Shown here piece after piece: positions 1 to 6,896 of a DNA stretch of 64,000 nucleotides. The translations under genes and the position numbers were made by a program. Source of the DNA: an uncultured Eubacteriales bacterium (lineage in GTDB: Bacteria; Bacillota; Clostridia; Oscillospirales; Oscillospiraceae); assembly GCA_900545925.1 (NCBI GenBank), contig URAZ01000018.1:1-64000 (forward strand), read 5' to 3'. Position 1 is the stretch's first letter. Every line of letters begins with the position of its first letter. The notes under the pieces were generated by a model, which saw only the letters and a list, made by a program, of their open reading frames with translations, made no database searches and was not told the origin of the DNA.

Positions 1-82
1 GGATGGGCACTTTTGGGAGGCTGATGGATTTGTGCTGCACATCGAAAATCGCCGCCCTGTTCTCATCCGCACCATCTTAGCC

Positions 83-118
83 GCAAAAAAGGCACCAGCC
101 TGAGCTGATGCCTTTTGT
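83..118. terminator. Hairpin terminator after tRNA-Ser
   Basis: A 9-bp stem (91-99 with 104-112, one G-T wobble) is flanked by an A-run at 85-90 and a T-run at 113-116. It can stop transcription of the minus-strand tRNA, and of any plus-strand gene entering from the left. Confidence 0.75.
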
Positions 119-121
119 TGG

Positions 122-209
122 CGGAGATGGTGGGATTCGAACCCACGTGCCCGGTTAAGGACAAAACGATTTCGAGTCGTTCTCGTTACGACCACTTCGA
201 TACATCTCC
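122..209 (-). tRNA. tRNA-Ser (anticodon CGA)
   Basis: On the minus strand the 88-nt sequence folds as a class II tRNA. The 7-bp acceptor stem pairs 203-209 with 123-129. The anticodon stem ACGA/TCGT encloses the loop CTCGAAA, so the anticodon is CGA, reading UCG serine codons. A long variable arm and a GGTTCGAATCC T-loop are present. CCA is not encoded. The length and variable arm are as expected for tRNA-Ser. Confidence 0.95.
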
Positions 210-271
210 CTATTCACTTCGCGCTTCGGAGCGGCGGGCAGAAGCTGCCAAAGCCGCTTGATAGCCCTATT

Positions 272-300
272 ATTATAACAAAGTTCCCGCTTTCCGTCAA
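272..300 (-). promoter_or_regulatory. Sigma-A promoter of tRNA-Ser
   Basis: Minus-strand TTGACG (295-300) and TATAAT (272-277) are separated by exactly 17 bases, about 60 bp upstream of the tRNA 5' end. This is a near-consensus housekeeping promoter. Confidence 0.8.
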
Positions 301-385
301 CTGGTTTTCTTCTGCGTCTGCCGGGTATATTTTCAAAGGCTGTGCGGCATCCTGTGAAAAAGCAGCGGCGTCGTTGCGCATGCAC

Positions 386-414
386 TTGACAGATGCCGTG
401 ATTTTTGGTAATGT
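386..414 (+). promoter_or_regulatory. Probable ldh promoter
   Basis: TTGACA (386-391) is followed after 17 bases by TAATGT (409-414), a weak -10 match. It lies about 110 bp upstream of the lactate dehydrogenase start. The rest of 211-522 holds only the tRNA promoter and a REP-like palindrome. Confidence 0.5.
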
Positions 415-455
415 ATCCGAGCTTGGCAAAAGTTTAACGATTTAGCCTGGCAGCT

Positions 456-470
456 TCTCCCGGCGGGAGA
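456..470. repeat. REP-like palindrome
   Basis: The short palindrome TCTCCCG-G-CGGGAGA sits in a context (tggcagc before, gaggttttgg after) that recurs in related form around 4055-4080. It looks like a dispersed intergenic palindrome of the GC-rich left flank. Confidence 0.45.
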
Positions 471-522
471 GGTTTTGGAATGAATGGAGCCGCCGTGGGC
501 GGCAGAAGAGGGAAAGCAACCT

Positions 523-1473
523 ATGAACAACGTCAATTTACGCAAGATCGCCGTCATCGGCTGCGGCTTCGTCGGCTCGGCGTCCGCCTTTGCGCTGATG
601 CAGAGCAAGCTGTTTTCGGAGATCGTCCTGATCGACGCAGACCACGCCAAGGCCGAAGGCGAAGCCATGGACATCAGCCACGGCATCCCCTTTGTGGGCA
701 ACATGAAGATCTATGCCGGCACCTACGATGACATCGTGGACGCTGCCATCATCGTCATCACGGCAGGCGCAGGCCAGAAGCCCGGCGAGACCCGGCTGGA
801 CCTCGTGCACAAGAACCTGAACATCTTCAAGAGCATCATCCCGGAGATCGCCAAGCGGGAATGCCGCGGCATCCTGCTGGTGGTGGCGAACCCGGTGGAC
901 ATCCTGACCTATGCCGCCATCAAGCTGTCCGGCTTCCCGGAGCACCGGGTCATCGGCTCCGGCACCGTGCTGGACACCGCCCGCCTGAAGTATCAGCTGG
1001 GCGAGCACCTGTCCGTGGACAGCAAGAGCGTCCATGCCTTCATCATCGGCGAGCACGGCGACAGCGAGATCGCGGCCTGGAGCAGCGCCAACGTCTCCGG
1101 CATCGCGCTGGACGATTTCTGCGAGATGCGCGGCCACTACAACCACGACAAGTCGCAGGAGAATATCGCGGAGAAGGTCAAGAACAGCGCCTACGAGATC
1201 ATTGAGAAGAAGCGCGCCACCTACTACGGCGTCGCCATGGCCGTCAAGCGCATCTGCGAGGTCATCATCCGGGACGAGAAGTCCATCCTGCCCATCTCCT
1301 CGATGATGCACGGCGACTTCGGCGTGGACAATGTCGTTCTGAGCATGCCCGCCGTGGTGGGTGCCGACGGCCTCGAAGAGCTGGTCCCCATCGCACTGAG
1401 CGAGAAGGAATCCGCTGACCTCCGGAAGTCCGCAGACACCCTGCGCGGCATCCTGGACGAATGCGGGATCTGA
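523..1473 (+). CDS. ldh: L-lactate dehydrogenase
   Basis: This cytosolic enzyme reduces pyruvate to L-lactate with NADH, regenerating NAD+ during fermentation. The 316-residue protein has the usual LDH length. The Rossmann motif G13-x-G15-xx-G18 is present. Substrate-loop residues Q85 and R91 (motif QKPGETR) match Gln102 and Arg109 of classical LDHs and argue against malate dehydrogenase, which has Arg at the first position. The catalytic His is H178 in the GEHGDS motif. The ATG at 523 was chosen because a GAGGG ribosome-binding site lies just upstream; the frame stays open further upstream, but residues there are unlike the family. The gene is monocistronic, with a terminator directly after it. 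Confidence 0.95.
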   Translation: MNNVNLRKIAVIGCGFVGSASAFALMQSKLFSEIVLIDADHAKAEGEAMDISHGIPFVGNMKIYAGTYDDIVDAAIIVITAGAGQKPGETRLDLVHKNLNIFKSIIPEIAKRECRGILLVVANPVDILTYAAIKLSGFPEHRVIGSGTVLDTARLKYQLGEHLSVDSKSVHAFIIGEHGDSEIAAWSSANVSGIALDDFCEMRGHYNHDKSQENIAEKVKNSAYEIIEKKRATYYGVAMAVKRICEVIIRDEKSILPISSMMHGDFGVDNVVLSMPAVVGADGLEELVPIALSEKESADLRKSADTLRGILDECGI

Positions 1474-1483
1474 TGCAAGCCTG

Positions 1484-1515
1484 AAAACGGCTCCGGCAGC
1501 TGCCGGGGCCGTTTT
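1484..1515 (+). terminator. ldh terminator
   Basis: AAAACGGC (1484-1491) pairs with GCCGTTTT (1508-1515) around an inner GC-rich stem, followed by TCTTCT. This is a typical intrinsic terminator right after ldh. Confidence 0.8.
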
Positions 1516-1552
1516 CTTCTGCACAAAAGCGGGCCGGTCGTTGGAATTTTCA

Positions 1553-1614
1553 CAAAATATTACTATTTTGACGCGATTTTGTACAAACGTTCCGGAGGCT
1601 TCCTGTGATATACT
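1553..1614 (+). promoter_or_regulatory. Promoter and putative operator of the GH2 gene
   Basis: An extended -10 (TG-A-TATACT, 1606-1614) lies 64 bp upstream of the GH2 start. Upstream are CAAAATATTACTA (1553-1565) and the overlapping TACTATTTTGA (1561-1571). The first recurs exactly, in inverse orientation, upstream of the GPH symporter (6623-6635). The second recurs upstream of the GH3 gene (6655-6665), whose -10 region TGATATACTA is also identical. I infer a shared regulator of the glycoside cluster. Confidence 0.6.
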
Positions 1615-1678
1615 AATCTCACAACGAGGTCTGCACCGCAGACCCACACAGAGAAAAAACTGAGAAGGAGTCGTATCA

Positions 1679-3925
1679 ATGAGAGAGATCATTTCCTTGA
1701 ACGAAAACTGGACCCTGTCCTTCCCCAAGGGCGACCATGTGACGGAGCAGGTCAACCTGCCCCACACCTGGAACGCTGTGGATGGCAACGACGGCAACGG
1801 CAGCTACCTGCGCACCACCGGCGTTTACACCCGCACCTTCGAGCAGCCCAAGCAGCCCCGTGAGGGCGGCCGCACCTATGTTGAGGTGCTCGCTGCTGCG
1901 CTGAACGCCACCGTGAAGGTCAACGGCACGGTCGCCACCACCCATGAGGGCGGCTTCTCCATCTTCCGTGCCGATGTCACCGATCTGTGCCACGAAGGCG
2001 AGAACGAGCTGACCATCGAGGTCTCCAACGAGGACACCCCGTCCATGTACCCCGCTTCCGCCGACTTCACCTTCTACGGCGGCCTGTACCGCGGCGTCAA
2101 CCTGATCAGCGTGCCCAATGCACACTTTGATCTGGACTACTACGGCGGCCCCGGCATCATGGTCACCCCGGTCCCCACGGAGGACGGCGGTGCAAACTTC
2201 ACCATCAAGAGCTTCGTCACCAACCCCGCTGACGACCTGACCGTTCTGTACAGCATCGAGGACTGCTTCGGCCGCGAGGTCGCTTCCGCTGTCCGCGGCT
2301 CTGCCGAGACCGAAGTCACCATCTACGTGCCCGATGCACAGCTGTGGAGCATGGACGAGCCCAATCTGTACACCGTCACTGCGACCCTGCAGCGCAACAA
2401 CGAGGCCGTCGATGAGATCTGCGCCAACGTCGGTGTCCGTTCCTTCAAGGTCACGCCCAACGAAGGCTTCTCCATCAACGGTGTGCCCACCCCGCTGCGC
2501 GGCGTTTCCCGCCATCAGGACCGCGTGTTCGAGGGCAACGCTCTGACCGCCGAGGAGCACTATGACGACGCCCTGCTCATCAAGGAGCTGGGCGCCAACA
2601 CCATCCGTCTGGCACACTATCAGCACAGCCAGGACTTCTACGATGCCTGCGACGAGATCGGTTTCGCCGTCTGGGCTGAGATCCCCTTCATCAGCGTCTT
2701 CAAGAAGGGCGAGGGTGCACACACCCACGTCATGGAGGAGATGAAGGAGCTCATCATCCAGAACTACAACCACCCCTCCATCATGTTCTGGGGCATCTCC
2801 AACGAGATCCTGATCGGCGGCATCTCTCAGGAGCTGGTGGACACCCACCACGATCTGGAAAAGCTCTGCAAGGAGCTTGACCCGACCCGCCTGACCACCA
2901 TTGCACACGTTTCTCACACCCCCGTGGACGGCCCCATGCACCACATCACCGACCTGGAGAGCTACAACCACTACTTCGGCTGGTACGGCGGCAAGATGGA
3001 GCAGAACGGCCCCTGGCTGGACAAGTTCCACGCCGACCACCCCGACATCTGCATCGGCGTTTCCGAGTACGGCTGCGAGGGCATCATCAACTGGCACAGC
3101 AACACGCCGGAGTGCAAGGACTACACCGAGGAGTATCAGGCACTGTACCACGAGCACATGGCACAGGTCTTCGAGGACCGTCCCTGGGTGTGGGCTTCCC
3201 ACGTCTGGAACATGTTCGACTTCGGCTGCGCTGCCCGTAACGAGGGCGGCGTGAGCGGCCGCAACAACAAGGGCCTCGTCACCATGGACCGCAAGACCAA
3301 GAAGGACAGCTACTTTGTCTATCAGGCTTACTGGACCCAGACCCCGATGGTCCACATCGCTGGCCGCCGCCACGCACAGCGCGCAGGCGAGACCACCGAG
3401 ATCAAGGTCTACTCCAACCAGGACACCGTCGTTCTGTACGTCAACGGCAAGGAAGTCGGCCAGCAGACCGCGCACCGCGTCTTCAAGTTCGACGTTGCGC
3501 TGAACGAAGGCTTCAACACCATCCTGGCTGTGGCCGGCGATGTGAAGGATTCCATCACCCTGGAGAAGGTCGCCGAGGAGCCCGCTTACTACACTCTGCC
3601 GGAGTTCAACGAGCGTCAGGAGGGCGTTGCCAACTGGTTCAAGCAGGTCGGCAGCCTGGATCTGGACCTCAAGGCTCCCATGGAGTTCCCGGAAGGCTAC
3701 TACAGCATCAAGGACAACATGGAAGAAGTCTCCAAGTCCCCCGAAGCCTTCGCCCTCGTTGCCAAGGTCGTGAAGCTGACCACCAACTTTGATGTGAAGC
3801 CCGGCGCCGGTATGTGGGATATGTTGAAGACCATGTCCCCGGAGAATCTGGGCAACGTCATGGCTCTGCCCGATGGCTTCCTGGAAAGCCTGAACGCACA
3901 GCTCATCAAGATCAAGAAGGTCTGA
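1679..3925 (+). CDS. GH2 beta-galactosidase or beta-glucuronidase
   Basis: This is a glycoside hydrolase family 2 retaining beta-glycosidase of 748 residues with the usual order of sugar-binding, Ig-like and TIM-barrel domains plus a C-terminal extension. The acid/base is N375-E376 in WGISNE and the nucleophile is E463 in VSEYG. There is no signal peptide, so it probably acts on imported glycosides. Most similar sequences would be called beta-galactosidase, but R528-N529-N530-K531 fits the NxK motif used to recognise gut beta-glucuronidases. The GPH symporter nearby fits either galactosides or glucuronides. AAGGAG lies 9 bases before the ATG. Substrate is unproven. Confidence 0.85.
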   Translation: MREIISLNENWTLSFPKGDHVTEQVNLPHTWNAVDGNDGNGSYLRTTGVYTRTFEQPKQPREGGRTYVEVLAAALNATVKVNGTVATTHEGGFSIFRADVTDLCHEGENELTIEVSNEDTPSMYPASADFTFYGGLYRGVNLISVPNAHFDLDYYGGPGIMVTPVPTEDGGANFTIKSFVTNPADDLTVLYSIEDCFGREVASAVRGSAETEVTIYVPDAQLWSMDEPNLYTVTATLQRNNEAVDEICANVGVRSFKVTPNEGFSINGVPTPLRGVSRHQDRVFEGNALTAEEHYDDALLIKELGANTIRLAHYQHSQDFYDACDEIGFAVWAEIPFISVFKKGEGAHTHVMEEMKELIIQNYNHPSIMFWGISNEILIGGISQELVDTHHDLEKLCKELDPTRLTTIAHVSHTPVDGPMHHITDLESYNHYFGWYGGKMEQNGPWLDKFHADHPDICIGVSEYGCEGIINWHSNTPECKDYTEEYQALYHEHMAQVFEDRPWVWASHVWNMFDFGCAARNEGGVSGRNNKGLVTMDRKTKKDSYFVYQAYWTQTPMVHIAGRRHAQRAGETTEIKVYSNQDTVVLYVNGKEVGQQTAHRVFKFDVALNEGFNTILAVAGDVKDSITLEKVAEEPAYYTLPEFNERQEGVANWFKQVGSLDLDLKAPMEFPEGYYSIKDNMEEVSKSPEAFALVAKVVKLTTNFDVKPGAGMWDMLKTMSPENLGNVMALPDGFLESLNAQLIKIKKV

Positions 3926-3956
3926 GCGTTCCCCAAAGTTAAAGCCCCATAAAACC

Positions 3957-3990
3957 GCCCCGGCAGATGCTGTGCAGCACCTGCCGGGGC
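3957..3990 (+). terminator. Terminator of the GH2 gene
   Basis: A perfect 10-bp stem, GCCCCGGCAG (3957-3966) with CTGCCGGGGC (3981-3990), is followed by ATTTTGT. Confidence 0.8.
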
Positions 3991-4021
3991 ATTTTGTCGT
4001 CCTGTTCGGCGGCAGCTTCTT

Positions 4022-4205
4022 TCACACACGGCCCTCTCCGTCAGCGCAAGCGCTGCCACCTCTCCCGGAGGGAGAGGCCTTGGCAGGCCGGTGCTGGCTG
4101 TGCTGGACGAACAAGGTCTCGTCTTCGCGCAGGCTGCCGGGCTCCGCCGGAACGGGCAGCGGCTGCGCACCCTGTCCGCCCTTCCAGAGTGCCTGAGAGG
4201 GGAGA
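4022..4205. repeat. REP/BIME-like palindrome cluster
   Basis: This non-coding stretch contains a perfect palindrome (CCTCTCCC-GGA-GGGAGAGG near 4059-4077), another GC palindrome (AGCGC-AA-GCGCT region near 4041) and a terminal GAGAGGGGAGAG block near 4194. The arrangement resembles the clustered extragenic palindromes common in Faecalibacterium-type genomes. No gene is supported here. Confidence 0.5.
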
Positions 4206-4214
4206 GCCGCAACG

Positions 4215-4248
4215 CCAAAAGCCCGCAGCATTCGCTGCGGGCTTTTGG
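4215..4248. terminator. Strong bidirectional hairpin
   Basis: A perfect 14-bp inverted repeat, CCAAAAGCCCGCAG with CTGCGGGCTTTTGG around a 6-base loop, sits 72 bp past the end of the minus-strand gene at 4320. It probably ends that transcript. Confidence 0.8.
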
Positions 4249-4319
4249 TGTTTCTTCGAAAAGAAAGGAGGTAAATGAGATGAATGAATAGAGGGAAATG
4301 TCGTAGAACGTTCAGCCGC

Positions 4320-4514
4320 TCAGCGCTTTTTCTTGTGCTGAGCGCGGGGCTTTGCCGAGGCGGCAGAGGTCTTGGTGCTGCCGCTGGAACGCCGCTGATG
4401 AAGATACTTGGCCACCGAGGGTGCAACGATCGCAAGGATGGCCAGAATCACGATGACCTGCAGATCAGGCAGCTCGTGATTGGTGTTGAACAGGGTCTGC
4501 AAAACGTTGCTCAT
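4320..4514 (-). CDS. Small membrane protein, basic C-terminus
   Basis: The 64-residue protein has one predicted transmembrane helix (about residues 17-34, hydrophobic, VIVILAILAIVAPSV) and a basic, Ser/Ala-rich tail ending in HKKKR. GGAAAGG precedes the ATG at a usual distance. It is the last gene of a minus-strand series after the GPH symporter and the TM2 protein. The family is not recognised and no function can be assigned. Confidence 0.6.
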   Translation of the reverse strand: MSNVLQTLFNTNHELPDLQVIVILAILAIVAPSVAKYLHQRRSSGSTKTSAASAKPRAQHKKKR

Positions 4515-4563
4515 AGAACTGTACCTTTCCGGTCCCGGCGGAACCGCTCAGAAGAGGTGGGGG

Positions 4564-4857
4564 TCACAGCCAGATGCTGCCGTTCTCGTCCGGCTTCATG
4601 GGGGCCGCGATGACAGCATCCACGATGGTCATAGCTGCCGAGAAGCCGGTCCAGAAGGTGGCCAGATACAGCACCCCCAAAACCGGGCGCTTAGCGTAGA
4701 ACTGGTGCGCCCCAAAGGCCCCCAGAATGCAAAGGCGGAGATACTTTTTCCGGTTCACCTCATGGCGCTGGCGGTTTTCCTTCCAATAGAAGTAATGTTC
4801 GATGGAATTCCAGATAAAACCGTGGTCGGGGTCTTTTGTCCATTGGGTATTTGCCAT
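4564..4857 (-). CDS. TM2-domain membrane protein
   Basis: The 97-residue protein starts with an aromatic, charged soluble segment (residues 1-38). It then has a TM2-type pair of membrane helices: LRLCILGAFGAHQFYAKR, where a Gly-x-His-x-Phe-Tyr turn connects to a second helix around FWTGFSAAMTIVDAV. TM2 proteins are widespread and poorly characterised. The gene lies between the GPH symporter and another small membrane protein on the same strand, so co-transcription is possible. AGAGGT lies 6 bases before the start. Confidence 0.7.
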   Translation of the reverse strand: MANTQWTKDPDHGFIWNSIEHYFYWKENRQRHEVNRKKYLRLCILGAFGAHQFYAKRPVLGVLYLATFWTGFSAAMTIVDAVIAAPMKPDENGSIWL

Positions 4858-4977
4858 TGTCGTACCTCTGTCTTTGTCTCATAAAATCGGGAAAGCCGCC
4901 CACTGCGCACTTGGCCGGTGAGCGGTCTTCCCCATGGGATGTAATTTCCGCAGAATCAGAAAGCGTGGCAGCTTGGA

Positions 4978-6495
4978 TTATGCGTTTTCAGCCATTGCCT
5001 TCATCTTGATGGCAGCAACTTCGTCCTGGATCTCAGCCATCTTCTCCTTGGTCAGGGGATAGAACTTCATGGCGATCAGGTTGCACAGCAGGCCGATCAT
5101 GATGACGCCGCTGTAGCAGAAGGCGCAGCCGATGCGGAGCTTCATGGTAGCCACGTCGCCCTCAACGGGGTTGTGGTCAGCGAAGCCGCAGATGGTGAAC
5201 ATGACACCGGCGATCATGGGTGCGAAGGAGGAGACCAGCTTATCAACGAAGCTGAACAGGGTGCCCATCAGGCCGGGGACGTACTTGCCGGAGCGATAGA
5301 CCTCGTAGTCGGCGCAGTCCGCAGTCATGGGGATGACGATGTTGCCGGAGATGCCCTGGAAGCCTGCGTAAGCAATGCTCAGCAGGACGTGGAGGATCAG
5401 GAAGTAGCCCCAGTTCAGGGTGCCCTTAGCGGGGTCAGAGGTCATGGTGGTGGGGTCGCCCAGCAGCCACAGGGCGATGGTCAGAGCGTTGACGACCAGA
5501 CCGCCGACGGAGCCGATGATCATAGCCTTGCGCTGGCCGAACTTGGTAGCCACCAGAGAGATGGCCAGGAAGGTGACGATGACGCTGGGGATGGTGGTCA
5601 GAGCGGTCACGTTGCCCTGCAGAACGGTAGAACCGGCGATACAGGCGAACATAGCAACGGAGACAGCGCTGGTACGGGCAGAGGAGCCCAGCTTATCGGT
5701 AGATGCGGACAGGACCAGCATCTGGATGGCGCGGTTGTTCTTCAGGGTATCCCAGTAATCCTTCAGGCCGACCTTGACCGGCTTGCCGGTGCCAAAGAAC
5801 TCCGAACGGTCCTTCGGGGTGATGGCGATGACAGCCAGCAGGGTGAAGATACCGGAAACGATGGCGGTCATGACCCACAGGCTGTGGAAGAACTGGGTGG
5901 AAGCATAGCCGCCGACATCCTTGTAGCTGTTTGCCATATTCGCAAACACAACCGCCAGACCAGCGAACAGAACGGTGTTGAACACGCCGTCGAAGGAAGC
6001 GAACATGGGGCGCTGCTTGGGGTCGTTGGTCATGCAGGACTGTGCAGACTTGGTAACGACGCACTGGCAGGTGTAGCCCAGATAGTAGATCATCAGGACC
6101 ACAACGTAGAAGGGGAAGCGGACTGCCTGCGGCAGCTGGTGGGTGACGTGGAACAGGATGAAGCTGGTCACGGCCAGAATGATGTTGCCGATGATGATGA
6201 ACGGGCGGTTCTTGCCGAACTTGCCGTTGGTCTTATCGACCATGAAGCCCACGAACGGGTCGGTGACACCGTCCCAGATGCGCATGATCATGCTCAGGGA
6301 AGAGGCCAGCATCATGCCGACGCCGACCCAGCCCATCAGGTAGTAGGTAGCGTAACCCATCATCATCATGTACAGGTTGGTAGCCGTGTTGTTCAGTGCA
6401 AAGCATGCGATGCGCCACATCGGAACGCGGTGGATGCCGTTGTGCTCGTAGTCTTTGTCGTAGTACTTATCCGGCAGACTTCTCGTTTTTGCCAT
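4978..6495 (-). CDS. GPH-family sugar:cation symporter
   Basis: This 505-residue, twelve-helix transporter belongs to the glycoside-pentoside-hexuronide family (MelB, GusB, XylP). It imports a glycoside with H+ or Na+ across the cytoplasmic membrane. Family features include an N-terminal segment with W-GVGMM and R-W-D-x-V-TDPFVGFMVD (about residues 50-80), and a GKFGKNRPF loop, the usual K-x-G-x-x-RP signature. The ATG at 6495 was chosen because AAGGAGAG lies 9 bases upstream; the frame continues 27 codons further without one. It sits between the GH2 and GH3 genes and shares a promoter element with the former, so it probably supplies substrate to those hydrolases. Confidence 0.85.
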   Translation of the reverse strand: MAKTRSLPDKYYDKDYEHNGIHRVPMWRIACFALNNTATNLYMMMMGYATYYLMGWVGVGMMLASSLSMIMRIWDGVTDPFVGFMVDKTNGKFGKNRPFIIIGNIILAVTSFILFHVTHQLPQAVRFPFYVVVLMIYYLGYTCQCVVTKSAQSCMTNDPKQRPMFASFDGVFNTVLFAGLAVVFANMANSYKDVGGYASTQFFHSLWVMTAIVSGIFTLLAVIAITPKDRSEFFGTGKPVKVGLKDYWDTLKNNRAIQMLVLSASTDKLGSSARTSAVSVAMFACIAGSTVLQGNVTALTTIPSVIVTFLAISLVATKFGQRKAMIIGSVGGLVVNALTIALWLLGDPTTMTSDPAKGTLNWGYFLILHVLLSIAYAGFQGISGNIVIPMTADCADYEVYRSGKYVPGLMGTLFSFVDKLVSSFAPMIAGVMFTICGFADHNPVEGDVATMKLRIGCAFCYSGVIMIGLLCNLIAMKFYPLTKEKMAEIQDEVAAIKMKAMAENA

Positions 6496-6604
6496 TTCGT
6501 TTTCTCTCCTTAATTTGTAAACAGGCGTTCTCCGTTTTTGCCCCATTGGAAAACCGCACCTGCCACTGTGCGGCACATCGGGACTTTATGTCCTTATTAT
6601 GAAC

Positions 6605-6725
6605 GATATTTTGAAATTCTGTTAGTAATATTTTGAGGTAAAACAGGACGATTTTACTATTTTGAAGCAATTTTCACAACTTTATAAAAACCTATTGGTC
6701 AAATTGCACATGGCATTGATATACT
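6605..6725. promoter_or_regulatory. Divergent control region of symporter and GH3
   Basis: This AT-rich intergenic region has TAGTAATATTTTG (6623-6635, inverse of the 13-base element before the GH2 gene) and TACTATTTTGA (6655-6665, same as 1561-1571). A GH3 promoter has TTGGTC (6695-6700) and an extended TG-A-TATACT -10 ending at 6725. The remaining leader to 6896 holds no gene. Shared elements at three transcription units suggest one glycoside-responsive regulator, possibly AraC or LacI type encoded elsewhere. Confidence 0.6.
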
Positions 6726-6896
6726 AGTACAGCACATTGCCAGTTTTCTCCGCCTGCATGGACCTGCATGGAAAAGAATATTAGGAAAGTGCGGATTTTT
6801 CCAAAAATTTTTCTAATCCCTTTCTGGGGTCTGCCATTATAATATAGGTATCACGAACCCCACCGCAGACGGCGTAAAATAAAAAGGAGAAATCAC

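Noticed and set aside
2..103. Possible 3' end of an upstream gene
   Set aside because: Two frames are open (stops at 80 and 103) and too little is visible to choose. The hairpin at 91-112 would lie inside one of them.
1676..3475. 599-codon open frame on the minus strand
   Set aside because: Shadow of the GH2 gene, with Val/Asp/Gly-rich low-complexity sequence. The GH2 frame has catalytic motifs.
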